This document shows positions 18,614 to 27,638 of a stretch of DNA of 64,000 nucleotides, piece after piece. This DNA is from Corynebacterium coyleae (lineage in GTDB: Bacteria; Actinomycetota; Actinomycetes; Mycobacteriales; Mycobacteriaceae). The notes below the pieces were generated by a model. It was given only the letters and a program-made list of their open reading frames with translations. It was not told the DNA's origin and ran no database searches. Where the stretch lies: assembly GCF_030408635.1 (NCBI RefSeq), contig NZ_CP047198.1, forward strand, positions 434,001 to 498,000. Reading direction: 5' to 3'. Position 1 is the first letter of the stretch. Each line of letters opens with the position of its first letter. Position numbers and translations under genes: made by a program.

Positions 18614-19957
18614 ATGACTCGATTGTTTGGAACTGATGGTGTTCGCGGCTTGGCCAACGAGGCGTTGACAGCGCCGTTGGCGTTGAAGCTCGGCGCGGCT
18701 GCGGCAACGGTGCTGACGAAGGATCGTCGCTCCGGGAAGCGTCGCCCAGTAGCGCTCATTGGGCGCGACCCGCGCGTCTCCGGTGAGATGCTGGCGGCAG
18801 CGATGGCAGCCGGCATGGCGTCGAAGGGCGTGGACGTGCTGCGTGTCGGTGTGATTCCGACGCCTGGCTTGGCGTTTCTTACGGACGACTACGGAGCCGA
18901 CATCGGTGTAATGATTTCCGCCTCCCACAACCCGATGCCGGATAACGGGATCAAGTTCTTCTCCGCTGGTGGTCACAAGCTGCCGGACGATATTGAAGAC
19001 GAGATTGAGCGCGCCATGGACGAGCTGGAGGAAACCGGTCCGACCGGCACCAGCATCGGCCGTGTGATCGAGGAGGCCCCAGATGCGCAGAGCCGCTACC
19101 TGGCGCATCTGGCTGATGCGGTGAGCACCGACCTGTCGGGCATCAAGGTTGTGGTGGACTGCGCGAACGGTGCAGCGTTCGAGGTAGCCCCGAAGGCGTA
19201 TGCGGCAGCGGGAGCTGACGTGACCGCGATCTTTAACAAGCCCGACGCCTACAACATCAACGACGGCGCAGGCTCCACGCACATGGAGCAGATTCAGCGC
19301 GCAGTGGTTGAGCACGGCGCGGACCTTGGTTTGGCGCACGATGGTGACGCGGATCGTTGCTTGGCTGTGGACGCCGAGGGCAATGTTGTCGACGGCGACC
19401 AGATCATGGCTGTACTGGCAACCGCGATGCGCGACAACAACTCGTTGCGCTCCAACACGCTGGTGGCCACGGTGATGAGCAACCTGGGGCTGAAGCAGGC
19501 AATGAAGCGCGAGGGCATCGAGATGCGGGAGACCAAAGTGGGCGACCGTTATGTCCTCGAAGAGCTCAACCGTGGCGACTTCTCCTTGGGTGGCGAGCAG
19601 TCCGGCCACATTGTGGTTCCGGAGCATGCGACCACCGGCGATGGCGTGCTGTCCGGTCTGATGCTCATGGCACGCATGGCTGAAACCGGGAAGTCGCTCG
19701 CTGAGTTGGCGAGTGTGATGACCGCGCTGCCGCAGACGCTGATCAACGTTCCGGTCTCAGACAAGTCGCGCATTCTTGACGACGAATCCGTTACCGCCGC
19801 GATCCGCGAAGCTGAAGCGGAGCTGGGCGATACCGGTCGTGTCTTGCTGCGTCCGTCGGGTACCGAGGAGCTGTTCCGCGTGATGGTGGAAGCAGCTGAG
19901 GAAGAACAGGCACGAAAGGTTGCCGGACAGCTCGCGGCGGTCGTCGCAGCCGTGTAA
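18614..19957 (+). CDS. glmM: Phosphoglucosamine mutase
   Basis: A 447-residue GlmM that interconverts glucosamine-6-phosphate and glucosamine-1-phosphate for peptidoglycan precursor synthesis. The start [12 protein letters not shown] is diagnostic. The phosphoserine loop is [17 protein letters not shown] (Ser about 104), the metal-binding loop is DGDADRC, and the sugar-binding GGEQSGH and phosphate-binding [10 protein letters not shown] motifs follow. The frame opens 17 codons earlier, but the family start and -10 spacing favour 18614. Location next to rplM-rpsI matches mycobacteria. Confidence 0.97.
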   Translation: MTRLFGTDGVRGLANEALTAPLALKLGAAAATVLTKDRRSGKRRPVALIGRDPRVSGEMLAAAMAAGMASKGVDVLRVGVIPTPGLAFLTDDYGADIGVMISASHNPMPDNGIKFFSAGGHKLPDDIEDEIERAMDELEETGPTGTSIGRVIEEAPDAQSRYLAHLADAVSTDLSGIKVVVDCANGAAFEVAPKAYAAAGADVTAIFNKPDAYNINDGAGSTHMEQIQRAVVEHGADLGLAHDGDADRCLAVDAEGNVVDGDQIMAVLATAMRDNNSLRSNTLVATVMSNLGLKQAMKREGIEMRETKVGDRYVLEELNRGDFSLGGEQSGHIVVPEHATTGDGVLSGLMLMARMAETGKSLAELASVMTALPQTLINVPVSDKSRILDDESVTAAIREAEAELGDTGRVLLRPSGTEELFRVMVEAAEEEQARKVAGQLAAVVAAV

Positions 19958-19978
19958 CTTCTGAGTAAGAAGTTTTTT

Positions 19979-20002
19979 GCCCCGGCAGGGAACCGCCGGG
20001 GC
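19979..20002 (+). terminator. Weak hairpin after glmM
   Basis: GCCCCGGC and GCCGGGGC form a perfect 8-bp stem with an 8-nt loop, 22 bp after the glmM stop. No T-tract follows on the + strand, so factor-independent termination is uncertain. Confidence 0.4.
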
Positions 20003-20060
20003 GTTGGGGGAGTCTAACTAAGTAGAAATAGTTGGACTGGAATCTTTTCAGGGGTGGGAA

Positions 20061-20378
20061 ATGACACGACATGTCAGTGCTGTCGACGTTGACGTTGACA
20101 ATGTTCGAACGCAGTACGGTGCCGCGATTAACGCGTACCGTGCTGCGGCGCACGACCTCGACGCGAGGCGCATCACGGTGGACCCGTCTGCTTTCGGCGA
20201 TGGCTTCGCGGAGCAAGGCCAGCGTGTTGCTGAGGCACTTGAAGCGCTTCACAGTACGTCGAAGCGGTTTTTAGAGGTCCGCAGCGAGAACTGGGAGCAG
20301 GTGCTCGCGCTTACCGACGACATCGTGGCCGCCGATGCACTCGCAGCCGAGGTACTTGAGGGGGTGGAGCAGCCATGA
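20061..20378 (+). CDS. Small helical protein, Rv3440c-position
   Basis: A 105-residue, mostly helical protein (two predicted helices, no membrane segment) whose size and design resemble EspC/WXG100-type secreted proteins, although a clear WXG turn is missing (a tryptophan occurs late, in SENWEQV). It starts a three-gene unit with coupled starts right after glmM. This is the position of Rv3440c (about 103 residues) beside the mycobacterial ESX-4 locus. I infer a possible link to type VII secretion; function is not established. Confidence 0.7.
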   Translation: MTRHVSAVDVDVDNVRTQYGAAINAYRAAAHDLDARRITVDPSAFGDGFAEQGQRVAEALEALHSTSKRFLEVRSENWEQVLALTDDIVAADALAAEVLEGVEQP

Positions 20379-21403
20379 TGCCGACAGTGCAAGATGATGT
20401 CCGTACCCTCGTCGAAGCAGTCGAGGTTGCACCTGAGGTGCCAGAGCACCAGCGCAATGCCGTGCGAGGCCTTGCCGGTGAGTTGATGTCCGAGTCCTCC
20501 TGTATCAGCGGGCTCGACCTTTCAGTGTTCGCACAGATCGGCTTGCAATTGGCGTTGAGTTGTGAGCGTCCGGATACGCCAGCGCGCACGTGCACGGCAG
20601 ATAACAGCGGATGGTTTGAAGAGGTGGGCATCCGGGATCGGGAGTGCCGAAATGAAGCCCGCGAGACCGACCACTTTGAACACGTCAAGCAGGTAGGCCA
20701 GCGTATTGGAGAGTGCTCTTCGGCGATAGAAGCGATCGTGCGCTCAGCTGATATGGCGATTCGTGCGATCTTGGAACCTGCGCGCCGTGTGTTCGAAATC
20801 GCGCAGCGTTGCGGGATCACTCAGATTGTGGAGATCGCCGTAGAGGTGATCATCGAAGCGCTGCGGTGTGCAACGGCAACGACCACGGACCGAAATGGGG
20901 TGATCCGGGAGTGCCTCGACAGCATTGCCGAGTGCACCGGTGAGGCGGCGCAAACCCAGCCAGAGCCTGCGGTGGAGAAACCATGCGACACGGTTGCAAG
21001 CTCCTCGGTCGGCACTGTGGCCGCCGGCGTGAATATCTCGGTCGATGTGGGGCTGAAGCTGGGCGTTGAGCTCGACCTCGCACAAGGAGAGGTGGAATGC
21101 CCGCCGGAGGAAGCACCGAAGCCGGAGCCTGAACCGCCGGCGAAACCAGCACCGAAACCTGCTCCAGCACCGGCGCCAACGCCACCGCCACCGCCACCGC
21201 CTGCACCTGCACCGACACCGACTAAGGATGGGGTTATCGCCCCACCGCCAGAACTGTCGCAGGTGCAAGAGCCGCCACCACCGCCGAAGAAGGCACAGCA
21301 CGTCGATACAACGGCTGCTTCCGTAGGTGGCGCAGACGGGGCACAATCAGGCGCTCAGGGCGGGCAGGATCCGTGGGCAATGAAGAAAACGGGGGAGTGG
21401 TAA
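20375..21403 (+). CDS. Cysteine-rich protein with Pro-rich C-terminus, Rv3439c-position
   Basis: A 342-residue protein of unknown function. It has 11 cysteines, all within about residues 40-250, an amphipathic helical region, and a low-complexity Pro/Ala/Lys tail (about 250-300), followed by QDPWAMKKTGEW at the end. No signal peptide or transmembrane helix is evident. Its start overlaps the previous stop (ATGATG over TGA), and the next gene begins 3 bp after its stop, so the three are co-translated. Synteny with the Ala/Pro-rich Rv3439c suggests a relative. Export via ESX-4 would explain a cysteine-rich product but is only an inference. Confidence 0.7.
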   Translation: MMPTVQDDVRTLVEAVEVAPEVPEHQRNAVRGLAGELMSESSCISGLDLSVFAQIGLQLALSCERPDTPARTCTADNSGWFEEVGIRDRECRNEARETDHFEHVKQVGQRIGECSSAIEAIVRSADMAIRAILEPARRVFEIAQRCGITQIVEIAVEVIIEALRCATATTTDRNGVIRECLDSIAECTGEAAQTQPEPAVEKPCDTVASSSVGTVAAGVNISVDVGLKLGVELDLAQGEVECPPEEAPKPEPEPPAKPAPKPAPAPAPTPPPPPPPAPAPTPTKDGVIAPPPELSQVQEPPPPPKKAQHVDTTAASVGGADGAQSGAQGGQDPWAMKKTGEW

Positions 21404-21406
21404 CCA

Positions 21407-21703
21407 ATGGATTACGAGTTGTTTGTGCTCCAGTTCCAACGTAGGACGCAAAAACGCATGGCTGATTTTGAGGCCATGATGCGCGAGCACCAGAACAAGA
21501 TGGAACAAACTGCGAAGCACTACGCCAGAGCACGCGAGACGATGGAACGGCCGAAGCCGGTCGCGCCGCGTGGGGATTACACCTTGGAACGCTCGCGTGT
21601 GTCTGCGGCGCGTCGCGCAAGAAGGGCGCAGGTGCATGCGGTGCTGCAAAGCCAGGCCCGGGGGACTCCGCCGGAGCAGCCCGGCGTGGGCGAAGAGGCC
21701 TAG
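21407..21703 (+). CDS. Small basic helical protein of the post-glmM unit
   Basis: A 98-residue hydrophilic protein with a long predicted helix (LQFQRRTQKRMADFEAMMREHQNKMEQTAKHYARARETMER) of coiled-coil character and a basic C-terminus rich in Arg and Ala. It begins 3 bp after the cysteine-rich gene. No family was recognised. Its tight coupling suggests a partner or chaperone of the preceding product. Nothing indicates membrane insertion. Confidence 0.6.
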   Translation: MDYELFVLQFQRRTQKRMADFEAMMREHQNKMEQTAKHYARARETMERPKPVAPRGDYTLERSRVSAARRARRAQVHAVLQSQARGTPPEQPGVGEEA

Positions 21704-21737
21704 CCCCTGAGTGAGAACCTCGCGGAAGCGCGCCGCC

Positions 21738-22592
21738 CTAGAACAGGGAGAAACCGGCGTTGTCGCGGGCCAGCCCCGCGGCCTTGGCGAGCTTCTCGCC
21801 AGAAAGGGAGACCACGCCAGAGCCTTCGGCGTCGGCTTCCGCGTAGCCGGCGTAGGCCTTCTCGTCGTTTAGCACGTGCAGCAAGTAGCCCACGAGCAAG
21901 CCGCGCACGGTTTCCTGCAGTGCGCGGTCGGACTTGCCCAAGCCGAGGATGCGCTTGATCATGCCGTCTTCGGAGAAGGACTGCTGATCGCCCTTCTTCG
22001 GTGCGCGGTAGACCACGTCGCCTGCCCAGTTGTAGGCAAGCTTTGCGGGGTTGCCCGGGTCGAACAAGGAATCGCCGTCCTCGCCGGGACCGATGACCAT
22101 GCCGGGGGCGAAGAGCGCACGGGCTGCTTCCACCGCGGACGGTGCGACGTTTGCCGGGTACACCGTCGCCACAGCCTTCACCTTCGGGTTGTCTACCGCC
22201 GCAAGCACTGCGGCGCCACCACCCATGCCGTGGCCAACGATGCCGAGTTTGCCTGGGGAGACAGAGATGTTGCCGTTGCCCAGTCGCACGCCGGCGAGGA
22301 TCTGCAGGCTCGTCTCCAGGTCTGCAGCAAAGCCACGGTGATCTGGCCTAAACCCGGTTTCGGTGTTGGGTGCTGCGACTGCGATGCCCCAGCTGGCCAG
22401 GTGGCGCAGTGTGCCGTGGTAGTCGTCGATGTCTTTCGTCCAGTCGTGGCCGAACGCGACAGCGGGCAGGTTCTTACCCTCGGCAGGGGTGTACACCTTG
22501 CCGGGCAGGCCCGTGTAGCCCAAGTCGCCTTCAAGGACGCGGTGGGGGCCACGCTTGGACAGGTCAGAGAGTTTCTTTAGCTTCGCAGACAC
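21738..22592 (-). CDS. Alpha/beta hydrolase (dienelactone hydrolase/lipase-like)
   Basis: A 284-residue cytoplasmic alpha/beta hydrolase. The oxyanion segment PAVAFGHDW is followed by the nucleophile-elbow region GIVGHGMGGGAA. There the usual serine of G-x-S-x-G is replaced by methionine (GHGMG), so serine-hydrolase chemistry is doubtful and the protein may be non-catalytic or use another residue. It starts at a GTG preceded by TAGGAT at leaderless spacing. The substrate is unknown. Confidence 0.7.
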   Translation of the reverse strand: MSAKLKKLSDLSKRGPHRVLEGDLGYTGLPGKVYTPAEGKNLPAVAFGHDWTKDIDDYHGTLRHLASWGIAVAAPNTETGFRPDHRGFAADLETSLQILAGVRLGNGNISVSPGKLGIVGHGMGGGAAVLAAVDNPKVKAVATVYPANVAPSAVEAARALFAPGMVIGPGEDGDSLFDPGNPAKLAYNWAGDVVYRAPKKGDQQSFSEDGMIKRILGLGKSDRALQETVRGLLVGYLLHVLNDEKAYAGYAEADAEGSGVVSLSGEKLAKAAGLARDNAGFSLF

Positions 22593-22667
22593 GCCGACGA
22601 TCCTACTGCATCCTTGTCTGGACTAGGGTGAGTCCATCGTTGCAGGCGGGGTTACTCAGGAGGCAGG

Positions 22668-23327
22668 ATGCTCGGCGCGTTACAGCTCGCATTCGTCGAT
22701 TCGGTGAACCTTCTGCTCATCGGGGTCATCGTTGCAGTAGGTATTGCGGTGCCGCGGGGAAACGGCCGCTACGCCAAGACGACATCGTTGCTGATTGCCG
22801 GTGACTGGCTGGGGGTGGCGGGGCTTGCGCTGCTGATGCTTGTCATTTTCGACGGGTTGGGCTCCGCCGTTGAACGTTTTGTCAACGGCCCTGTCTTCGG
22901 TGTGTTGCTGATCGCAACGGGTTTGCTGACGGCGGTGCTTGCCATGCGTGGCGGTGACAACCAGGCGCTGACGCAGAAGATCATGCAGCACCTGAACACG
23001 CCCGGTCCGCTGACGGTGCTGACGGGTTTTGTCTTGGGGCTGGTGCAGTCGGCAACCTCGGCACCGTTTTACGGCGGGCTTGCGTTGCTGTCCGCCTCGG
23101 GTATTGACGCGCAGGTGCGTTACGCGGCGATTCCGCTGTACGCCTCGGTGGCGTTGTCGCTGCCAACGCTGTGTGCGCTGCTGGTCGGGTTGGTGCGCGC
23201 TCGTCCTGAAAGTCTCGCAGGCAGGGGGTTTGCGTGGGCGCGCAGCCACCCGCAGCAGGTGACGGCAGCGGCGACGTGGGCTGTGGCAGTAATGCTGACT
23301 GTGCTGGGTGTCGTGCACCTGCTGTAG
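22668..23327 (+). CDS. Six-helix membrane protein, LysE/GAP-like
   Basis: A 219-residue integral membrane protein with about six hydrophobic helices, opening LAFVDSVNLLLIGVIVAVGIAV. A loop rich in charged residues follows helix 3, and another (RARPESLAGRGFAWARSHPQQ) precedes the last helix. The layout resembles small exporters of the LysE/GAP type, but no definite motif was seen. AGGAGGC precedes the ATG. The stop lies 19 bp before alr, whose own -10 element overlaps this gap. Confidence 0.6.
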   Translation: MLGALQLAFVDSVNLLLIGVIVAVGIAVPRGNGRYAKTTSLLIAGDWLGVAGLALLMLVIFDGLGSAVERFVNGPVFGVLLIATGLLTAVLAMRGGDNQALTQKIMQHLNTPGPLTVLTGFVLGLVQSATSAPFYGGLALLSASGIDAQVRYAAIPLYASVALSLPTLCALLVGLVRARPESLAGRGFAWARSHPQQVTAAATWAVAVMLTVLGVVHLL

Positions 23328-23333
23328 GTGGTG

Positions 23334-23339
23334 CACAAT
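23334..23339 (+). promoter_or_regulatory. -10 element of a probably leaderless alr mRNA
   Basis: CACAAT lies 7 nt before the ATG at 23347 without a Shine-Dalgarno sequence. It suggests a start at or next to the alr initiation codon. Confidence 0.45.
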
Positions 23340-23346
23340 GGGGCGT

Positions 23347-24432
23347 ATGTTTCCGCTCCGTACAACGATTGATCTAGGCGCGATTGCGCACAACACTCGC
23401 CGTCTGAAAGAGCAGGCAGGCGAGGCGAAACTCATGTGTGTGGTGAAGGCGGACGCCTATAACCATGGCGTCGAAAAGTGTGTTCCGGTGATGGATCGCA
23501 ATGGCGCAGATGCGTTCGGCGTGGCCACGTTGGCTGAGGCTCGTCGTGTCCGTGAGGTCACACAGAAGCCTGTGCTCGCCTGGTTGTGGAGTATCCACGA
23601 GGAGTTACCGGAGGGCATCGATCTTGGCGCGCCGAGTGTTGCCCATTTGCAGTTGCTTATCGACGAACCCACGCACCGCACCGTCTACCTCATGGTGGAT
23701 ACGGGCATGCACCGCTCCGGTATCGACGAACCCGAGTGGGAAGCAGCGTTCAAGATGGCATTTGAGGCGGAGCAGGCCGGCAAGATTGAGGTTGCTGGTT
23801 TGATGACGCACCTGGCGTGCGCCGACAACCCGGTCGACCCCTACACGGATTTCCAGGCGGAGAACTTCCGCAAGGCGATCGAGGCGGCGCGTGCGGCCGG
23901 ATTGCGTGTGGAGCGAAACCACATGGCGAACTCGCCAGCGACTTGGACGCGCAAGGATTTGCACTTTGACATGGTGCGCCCGGGCGTGAGCCTGTACGGG
24001 CTCGAGCCAGTGGCGGGGATTGACCACGACCTGAAACCGGCGATGACGTGGGTGGGACAGGTCATCGCGGTTAAGCCGATGAAGCAGGGCGAAGTAACCA
24101 GTTACGCACGCACCTGGGAAGCACCTGAGGACGGCTACACCGCAGTGATTCCGGCCGGTTATGCAGACGGCGTGCACCGTAGCTGGCAGGGTGCGTTGGA
24201 GATCGCCATCAATGGCCAGACCTACACCCAGGTTGGGCGTGTGAGCATGGACCAGATTGTGGTGTGGCTCGGCGCAAACGAGGACAACGTCCAGGCAGGC
24301 GACGAGGCAATCATCTTCGGTGCGGGTGGTCGCAGCGCAACTGATCTGGCTAAGGCCGCCGGCACGATCAACTATGAGGTTGTGTGCGCGCCGGAGGGCC
24401 GAACGCTTCGCACCTATGTAGGGGAGGAGTAA
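23347..24432 (+). CDS. alr: Alanine racemase
   Basis: A 361-residue PLP enzyme that makes D-alanine for peptidoglycan. The Schiff-base lysine is in CVVKADAYNHG (about residue 34), and the second catalytic base, a tyrosine, is in PAGYADGVHR. The C-terminal beta domain includes GRVSMDQIVV. The frame extends 13 codons upstream, but MFPLRTTIDLGAI matches family starts. It heads the unit alr-tsaE-membrane protein-tsaB-rimI-tsaD; its stop is immediately followed by the tsaE GTG. Confidence 0.95.
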   Translation: MFPLRTTIDLGAIAHNTRRLKEQAGEAKLMCVVKADAYNHGVEKCVPVMDRNGADAFGVATLAEARRVREVTQKPVLAWLWSIHEELPEGIDLGAPSVAHLQLLIDEPTHRTVYLMVDTGMHRSGIDEPEWEAAFKMAFEAEQAGKIEVAGLMTHLACADNPVDPYTDFQAENFRKAIEAARAAGLRVERNHMANSPATWTRKDLHFDMVRPGVSLYGLEPVAGIDHDLKPAMTWVGQVIAVKPMKQGEVTSYARTWEAPEDGYTAVIPAGYADGVHRSWQGALEIAINGQTYTQVGRVSMDQIVVWLGANEDNVQAGDEAIIFGAGGRSATDLAKAAGTINYEVVCAPEGRTLRTYVGEE

Positions 24433-24900
24433 GTGAAGGACTCGTTTGCGCGTGAGGGAAAGCGGGTGTGTGAGGGGGTCGTCGATACGCAGCAGCTTGG
24501 TGAGGAGCTCGGCGCAGCACTTGAGGCGGGGGATCTAGTGATCCTGGATGGCCCGCTCGGCGCCGGCAAGACCACATTCACACAAGGTATTGCGCGTGGC
24601 ATGCAGGTGAAGGGACGCGTGACCAGTCCGACGTTTGTCATCGCGCGCCAGCACGCTTCCACTGTGGGCGGGCCCACGTTGGTGCATGTGGATGCCTACC
24701 GTCTCGGCGACGATCCGCTGGGTGAGCTCGATGCGCTCGACCTGGATACCGAGTTGGAAGATGCCGTGGTGGTCGCAGAATGGGGCGGCGGTTTGATGGA
24801 GCAGTTGGGGGCGCGCCACATTCTCGTGCAGTTGGATCGGGAGACTCTCGCAGAGACTGAGGGGCGGATAGTTTCCTGGCGTGTCGTAGAGGGGATGTAG
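24433..24900 (+). CDS. tsaE: tRNA t6A synthesis ATPase TsaE
   Basis: A 155-residue P-loop protein needed for N6-threonylcarbamoyladenosine formation at tRNA position 37, acting with TsaB and TsaD. The Walker A motif GPLGAGKT lies near residues 40-47. TSPTFVIARQ and HVDAYRLGDDP are typical TsaE motifs. GTG start, directly abutting the alr stop. All three partners of the complex lie within 3.2 kb. Confidence 0.95.
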   Translation: MKDSFAREGKRVCEGVVDTQQLGEELGAALEAGDLVILDGPLGAGKTTFTQGIARGMQVKGRVTSPTFVIARQHASTVGGPTLVHVDAYRLGDDPLGELDALDLDTELEDAVVVAEWGGGLMEQLGARHILVQLDRETLAETEGRIVSWRVVEGM

Positions 24901-24910
24901 GCTTACACCC

Positions 24911-25414
24911 ATGCTGAAAACGAGTAGCAAAGCCCGTGGTTGGATCATTCTTGCGGCGGTGCTGTGGTTGGTGATCCTGATCGGGATCATCTTCATTCCG
25001 CAGTCCCGTGGCTCGAACGCTGTGGACGAGGTGAAGCCGACGAACTCGCTGACGCGTGCGTTGCTGCAGACCCGTCCGGGCGGTGACGTGGTTGCCGCGC
25101 AGCTCGTTGACCCGTCCAGGGTGTACGACGCAAACGAATACATGGGGTACACCACGCTGTGCCCAGGCGAGCCGGAGGAGCTGGTGAAGGCGAAGAAGGA
25201 AGCCTTCGCGCTGACGGATGAGGATGTGGACCTCAACGGCGAGATGGGTTACGTGCTGCTGATCCCAGCGGAGGGTGAGACTGCCCTGATCGACCCGGTT
25301 GAGTTGAAGAAGGTCGACATCTGCACTGTTCCGCAGTCGGAGACTTTCCCGCTGAACACCGCAATGCCGTTCTACAACACGAAGGGCCAGTGGGCTCTGG
25401 GGATGGGCCAGTAA
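24911..25414 (+). CDS. Membrane-anchored protein between tsaE and tsaB
   Basis: A 167-residue protein with one N-terminal transmembrane helix (GWIILAAVLWLVILIGIIFI, about residues 10-30) and an external domain with two cysteines (TLCPGEP, DICTVPQ) that could form a disulfide. Its stop overlaps the tsaB start (TAATG), so it is co-translated with a tRNA-modification gene, yet it looks like an envelope protein. No recognised family; probably a Corynebacterium-conserved insertion in the operon. Confidence 0.7.
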   Translation: MLKTSSKARGWIILAAVLWLVILIGIIFIPQSRGSNAVDEVKPTNSLTRALLQTRPGGDVVAAQLVDPSRVYDANEYMGYTTLCPGEPEELVKAKKEAFALTDEDVDLNGEMGYVLLIPAEGETALIDPVELKKVDICTVPQSETFPLNTAMPFYNTKGQWALGMGQ

Positions 25415-26052
25415 TGCTGGTGCTCGCCCTCGACACGGCGACTACGGATTTGGTCGCAGGTGTCGTGGATACCGAGGCGGCGAAAACGCTTGCTGAGGCA
25501 ACCGTTGCTACGCGTGCGCACAACGAGCAGCTTGTGCCGACAGTGCAGGTGCTTCTCGACGAAGCCTCGCTCACCTTCGCCGACCTCGACGCCATCGTTG
25601 TCGGTTGCGGGCCGGGCCCGTTTACCGGTTTGCGTGTCGGGATGGCCACCGCCTCTGCGCTTGGCCAGGCGCTTGGCATTCCGGTGCATGGGGTATGCAC
25701 CCACGATGCGGTAGCGGTAGACCGCCAAGGCGATGTGCTTGTGGTGACCGACGCCCGCCGCCGCGAGGTGTACTGGGCCCGGTACAACGACGGTGCCCGT
25801 GTTGCAGGCCCCGAGGTATGTAAGCCGGCGGATCTGCCAGTGGAGCAGGTGGACGTGCTGAGCGTGCCCGACAACCTTGCAGAGCAGGTCACGGTCGTAG
25901 CAGGCACTATTGCGTACCATGCGCCGGCCCCGGCTGGGTTGGTTGCTGTGGCGGATCTGAGCGCCACCCCGGAGCCTCTCGTCCCGCTGTATTTGCGTCG
26001 GCCGGATGCGGTGCCACCGAAGCAAGCTCCGAAGTCGCCCGCGCTGCCGTGA
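25414..26052 (+). CDS. tsaB: tRNA t6A synthesis protein TsaB
   Basis: A 212-residue TsaB, the non-catalytic ASKHA-fold partner of TsaD. MLVLALDTATTDL opens the protein, and IVVGCGPGPFTGLRVGMATASAL is the typical dimer-interface motif. The start at 25414 overlaps the preceding stop; an earlier in-frame start exists but adds non-family residues. The TGA stop overlaps the rimI ATG. Confidence 0.94.
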   Translation: MLVLALDTATTDLVAGVVDTEAAKTLAEATVATRAHNEQLVPTVQVLLDEASLTFADLDAIVVGCGPGPFTGLRVGMATASALGQALGIPVHGVCTHDAVAVDRQGDVLVVTDARRREVYWARYNDGARVAGPEVCKPADLPVEQVDVLSVPDNLAEQVTVVAGTIAYHAPAPAGLVAVADLSATPEPLVPLYLRRPDAVPPKQAPKSPALP

Positions 26053-26516
26053 TGGAGTTCCGTGAACTGACAGTCGGCGATGCGGCCGCGGCGGCAGCGA
26101 TAGAGGCTGTCCTGTTCGCCGGGGATAACCCGTGGTCGGAGGCAGCATTTCGTTCAGAGATTGCTGCGCCCCACACGTTTTACCTCGGTGCGTTTGAAGC
26201 AGGCCGGATGCTTGGGTACGCGGGGCTTGCAATGCTGGGCCCGCGCGACGACCCAGAGTTTGAAATCCACACCATCGGGGTGGACCCCGAACAGCAGGGC
26301 CGCGGCCTGGGCCGGGCGTTGATGGACCAGATGATGCACACCGCTGACCTCATGGATGGTCCGGTCTATCTTGAGGTGCGGGTGGAGAACGAGCCCGCGA
26401 TCGCGCTGTATAAACGTTTCGAGTTTTTCACCGCCGGCGTGCGGAAGAACTACTATCAGGCCTCCGGCATGGACGCGTACACCATGACGCGCCCGCGCAA
26501 GAGCGAAAGGGTGTAA
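26052..26516 (+). CDS. rimI: Ribosomal protein S18-alanine N-acetyltransferase
   Basis: A 154-residue GNAT acetyltransferase. The acetyl-CoA-binding motif is IGVDPEQQGRGLGRALMDQMM (about residues 75-96), followed by LEVRVENEPAIALYKRFEF, typical of RimI. TsaB-RimI-TsaD order is widespread. The ATG at 26052 overlaps the tsaB stop; a GTG one codon upstream is also possible. The literal target (S18 or other N-termini) is inferred from the family. Confidence 0.9.
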   Translation: MEFRELTVGDAAAAAAIEAVLFAGDNPWSEAAFRSEIAAPHTFYLGAFEAGRMLGYAGLAMLGPRDDPEFEIHTIGVDPEQQGRGLGRALMDQMMHTADLMDGPVYLEVRVENEPAIALYKRFEFFTAGVRKNYYQASGMDAYTMTRPRKSERV

Positions 26517-26519
26517 GCA

Positions 26520-27563
26520 ATGATTGTCCTCGGTATCGAGTCCTCCTGCGACGAGACTGGCGTAGGCATCATCAACCTTCATGACGACGGCACGATGGAA
26601 ATCCTTGCCGACGTCGTCGCGTCCTCGATGGAACAGCACGCCCGCTTTGGTGGTGTGGTGCCGGAGATCGCCTCCCGTGCACACCTTGAGGCGATGCCGC
26701 AGGTGATGGAAAAGGCGCTGGCGGACGCTGGTATTGAGAAGCCAGATGCCGTAGCAGCCACGATCGGGCCCGGTCTTGCAGGCGCACTGCTGGTTGGCGC
26801 TTCCGCCGCGAAGGCATACGCCGCCGCCTGGGGCGTGCCCTTTTACGGCGTGAACCACCTTGGCGGCCACGTCGCTGTGGCCAACCTCGAGGGGGAAAGC
26901 TTGCCGCACTCGATTGCGCTGTTGGTCTCTGGCGGGCACACGCAGCTGCTCGAGGTTGACGCGGTGGGCAAGCCGATGAAGGAACTCGGCACCACACTCG
27001 ACGACGCTGCTGGTGAGGCCTACGACAAGGTGGCCCGGCTTCTGGGGTTGGGCTACCCGGGTGGCCCGGTCGTCGACAAGTTAGCTGCGCAGGGGGATCC
27101 GAATGCGGTGCGTTTTCCGCGGGCGCTGTCGCGTGCGGAGGATCTGCGCGGCGAACACCGTTACAACTTCTCGTTCTCTGGGCTGAAGACCGCGGTCGCG
27201 CGCCACGTTGAGGCCGCCGAGCGTGAGGGCCGCGTGATCTCGCTGGAGGACGTGTGCGCGTCCTTCCAGGAGGCAGTCTGCGACGTGCTTACCGCCAAGG
27301 CGATCATGGCCTGCGAGGACACCGGCGCGAACACCCTGCTGCTCGGCGGGGGTGTGGCGGCCAACAGTCGTCTTCGTGAACTCGCGCAGCAGCGTTGCGA
27401 CGACCGCGGCATCGAACTGCGTGTGCCACGGTTCAAACTCTGCACCGACAACGGTGTGATGATCGCAGCGCTTGCGGGTCAGCTCATCCACGAAGGGGCC
27501 ACGCCGTCTGATTTGGGTGTAGGCACGGACACGTCGCTCGAGGTAGAGGTTCCGCTCGTGTAA
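26520..27563 (+). CDS. tsaD: tRNA N6-adenosine threonylcarbamoyltransferase
   Basis: A 347-residue TsaD, which transfers threonylcarbamoyl to A37 of tRNAs reading ANN codons. [14 protein letters not shown] is the family start. Metal-ligand histidines are in [10 protein letters not shown] (about residues 113 and 117). [10 protein letters not shown] and the C-terminal CTDNGVMIA motif complete the active site. It closes the alr-to-tsaD unit; a 75-bp gap and a new Shine-Dalgarno sequence precede the next gene. Confidence 0.96.
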   Translation: MIVLGIESSCDETGVGIINLHDDGTMEILADVVASSMEQHARFGGVVPEIASRAHLEAMPQVMEKALADAGIEKPDAVAATIGPGLAGALLVGASAAKAYAAAWGVPFYGVNHLGGHVAVANLEGESLPHSIALLVSGGHTQLLEVDAVGKPMKELGTTLDDAAGEAYDKVARLLGLGYPGGPVVDKLAAQGDPNAVRFPRALSRAEDLRGEHRYNFSFSGLKTAVARHVEAAEREGRVISLEDVCASFQEAVCDVLTAKAIMACEDTGANTLLLGGGVAANSRLRELAQQRCDDRGIELRVPRFKLCTDNGVMIAALAGQLIHEGATPSDLGVGTDTSLEVEVPLV

Positions 27564-27638
27564 TCGCTCGCCGAGCGAGGTCACCAGGGAGGGGCTACAT
27601 TGAGCACCTGAACTGTATCCCGTGAAAGGAAATCCTCC

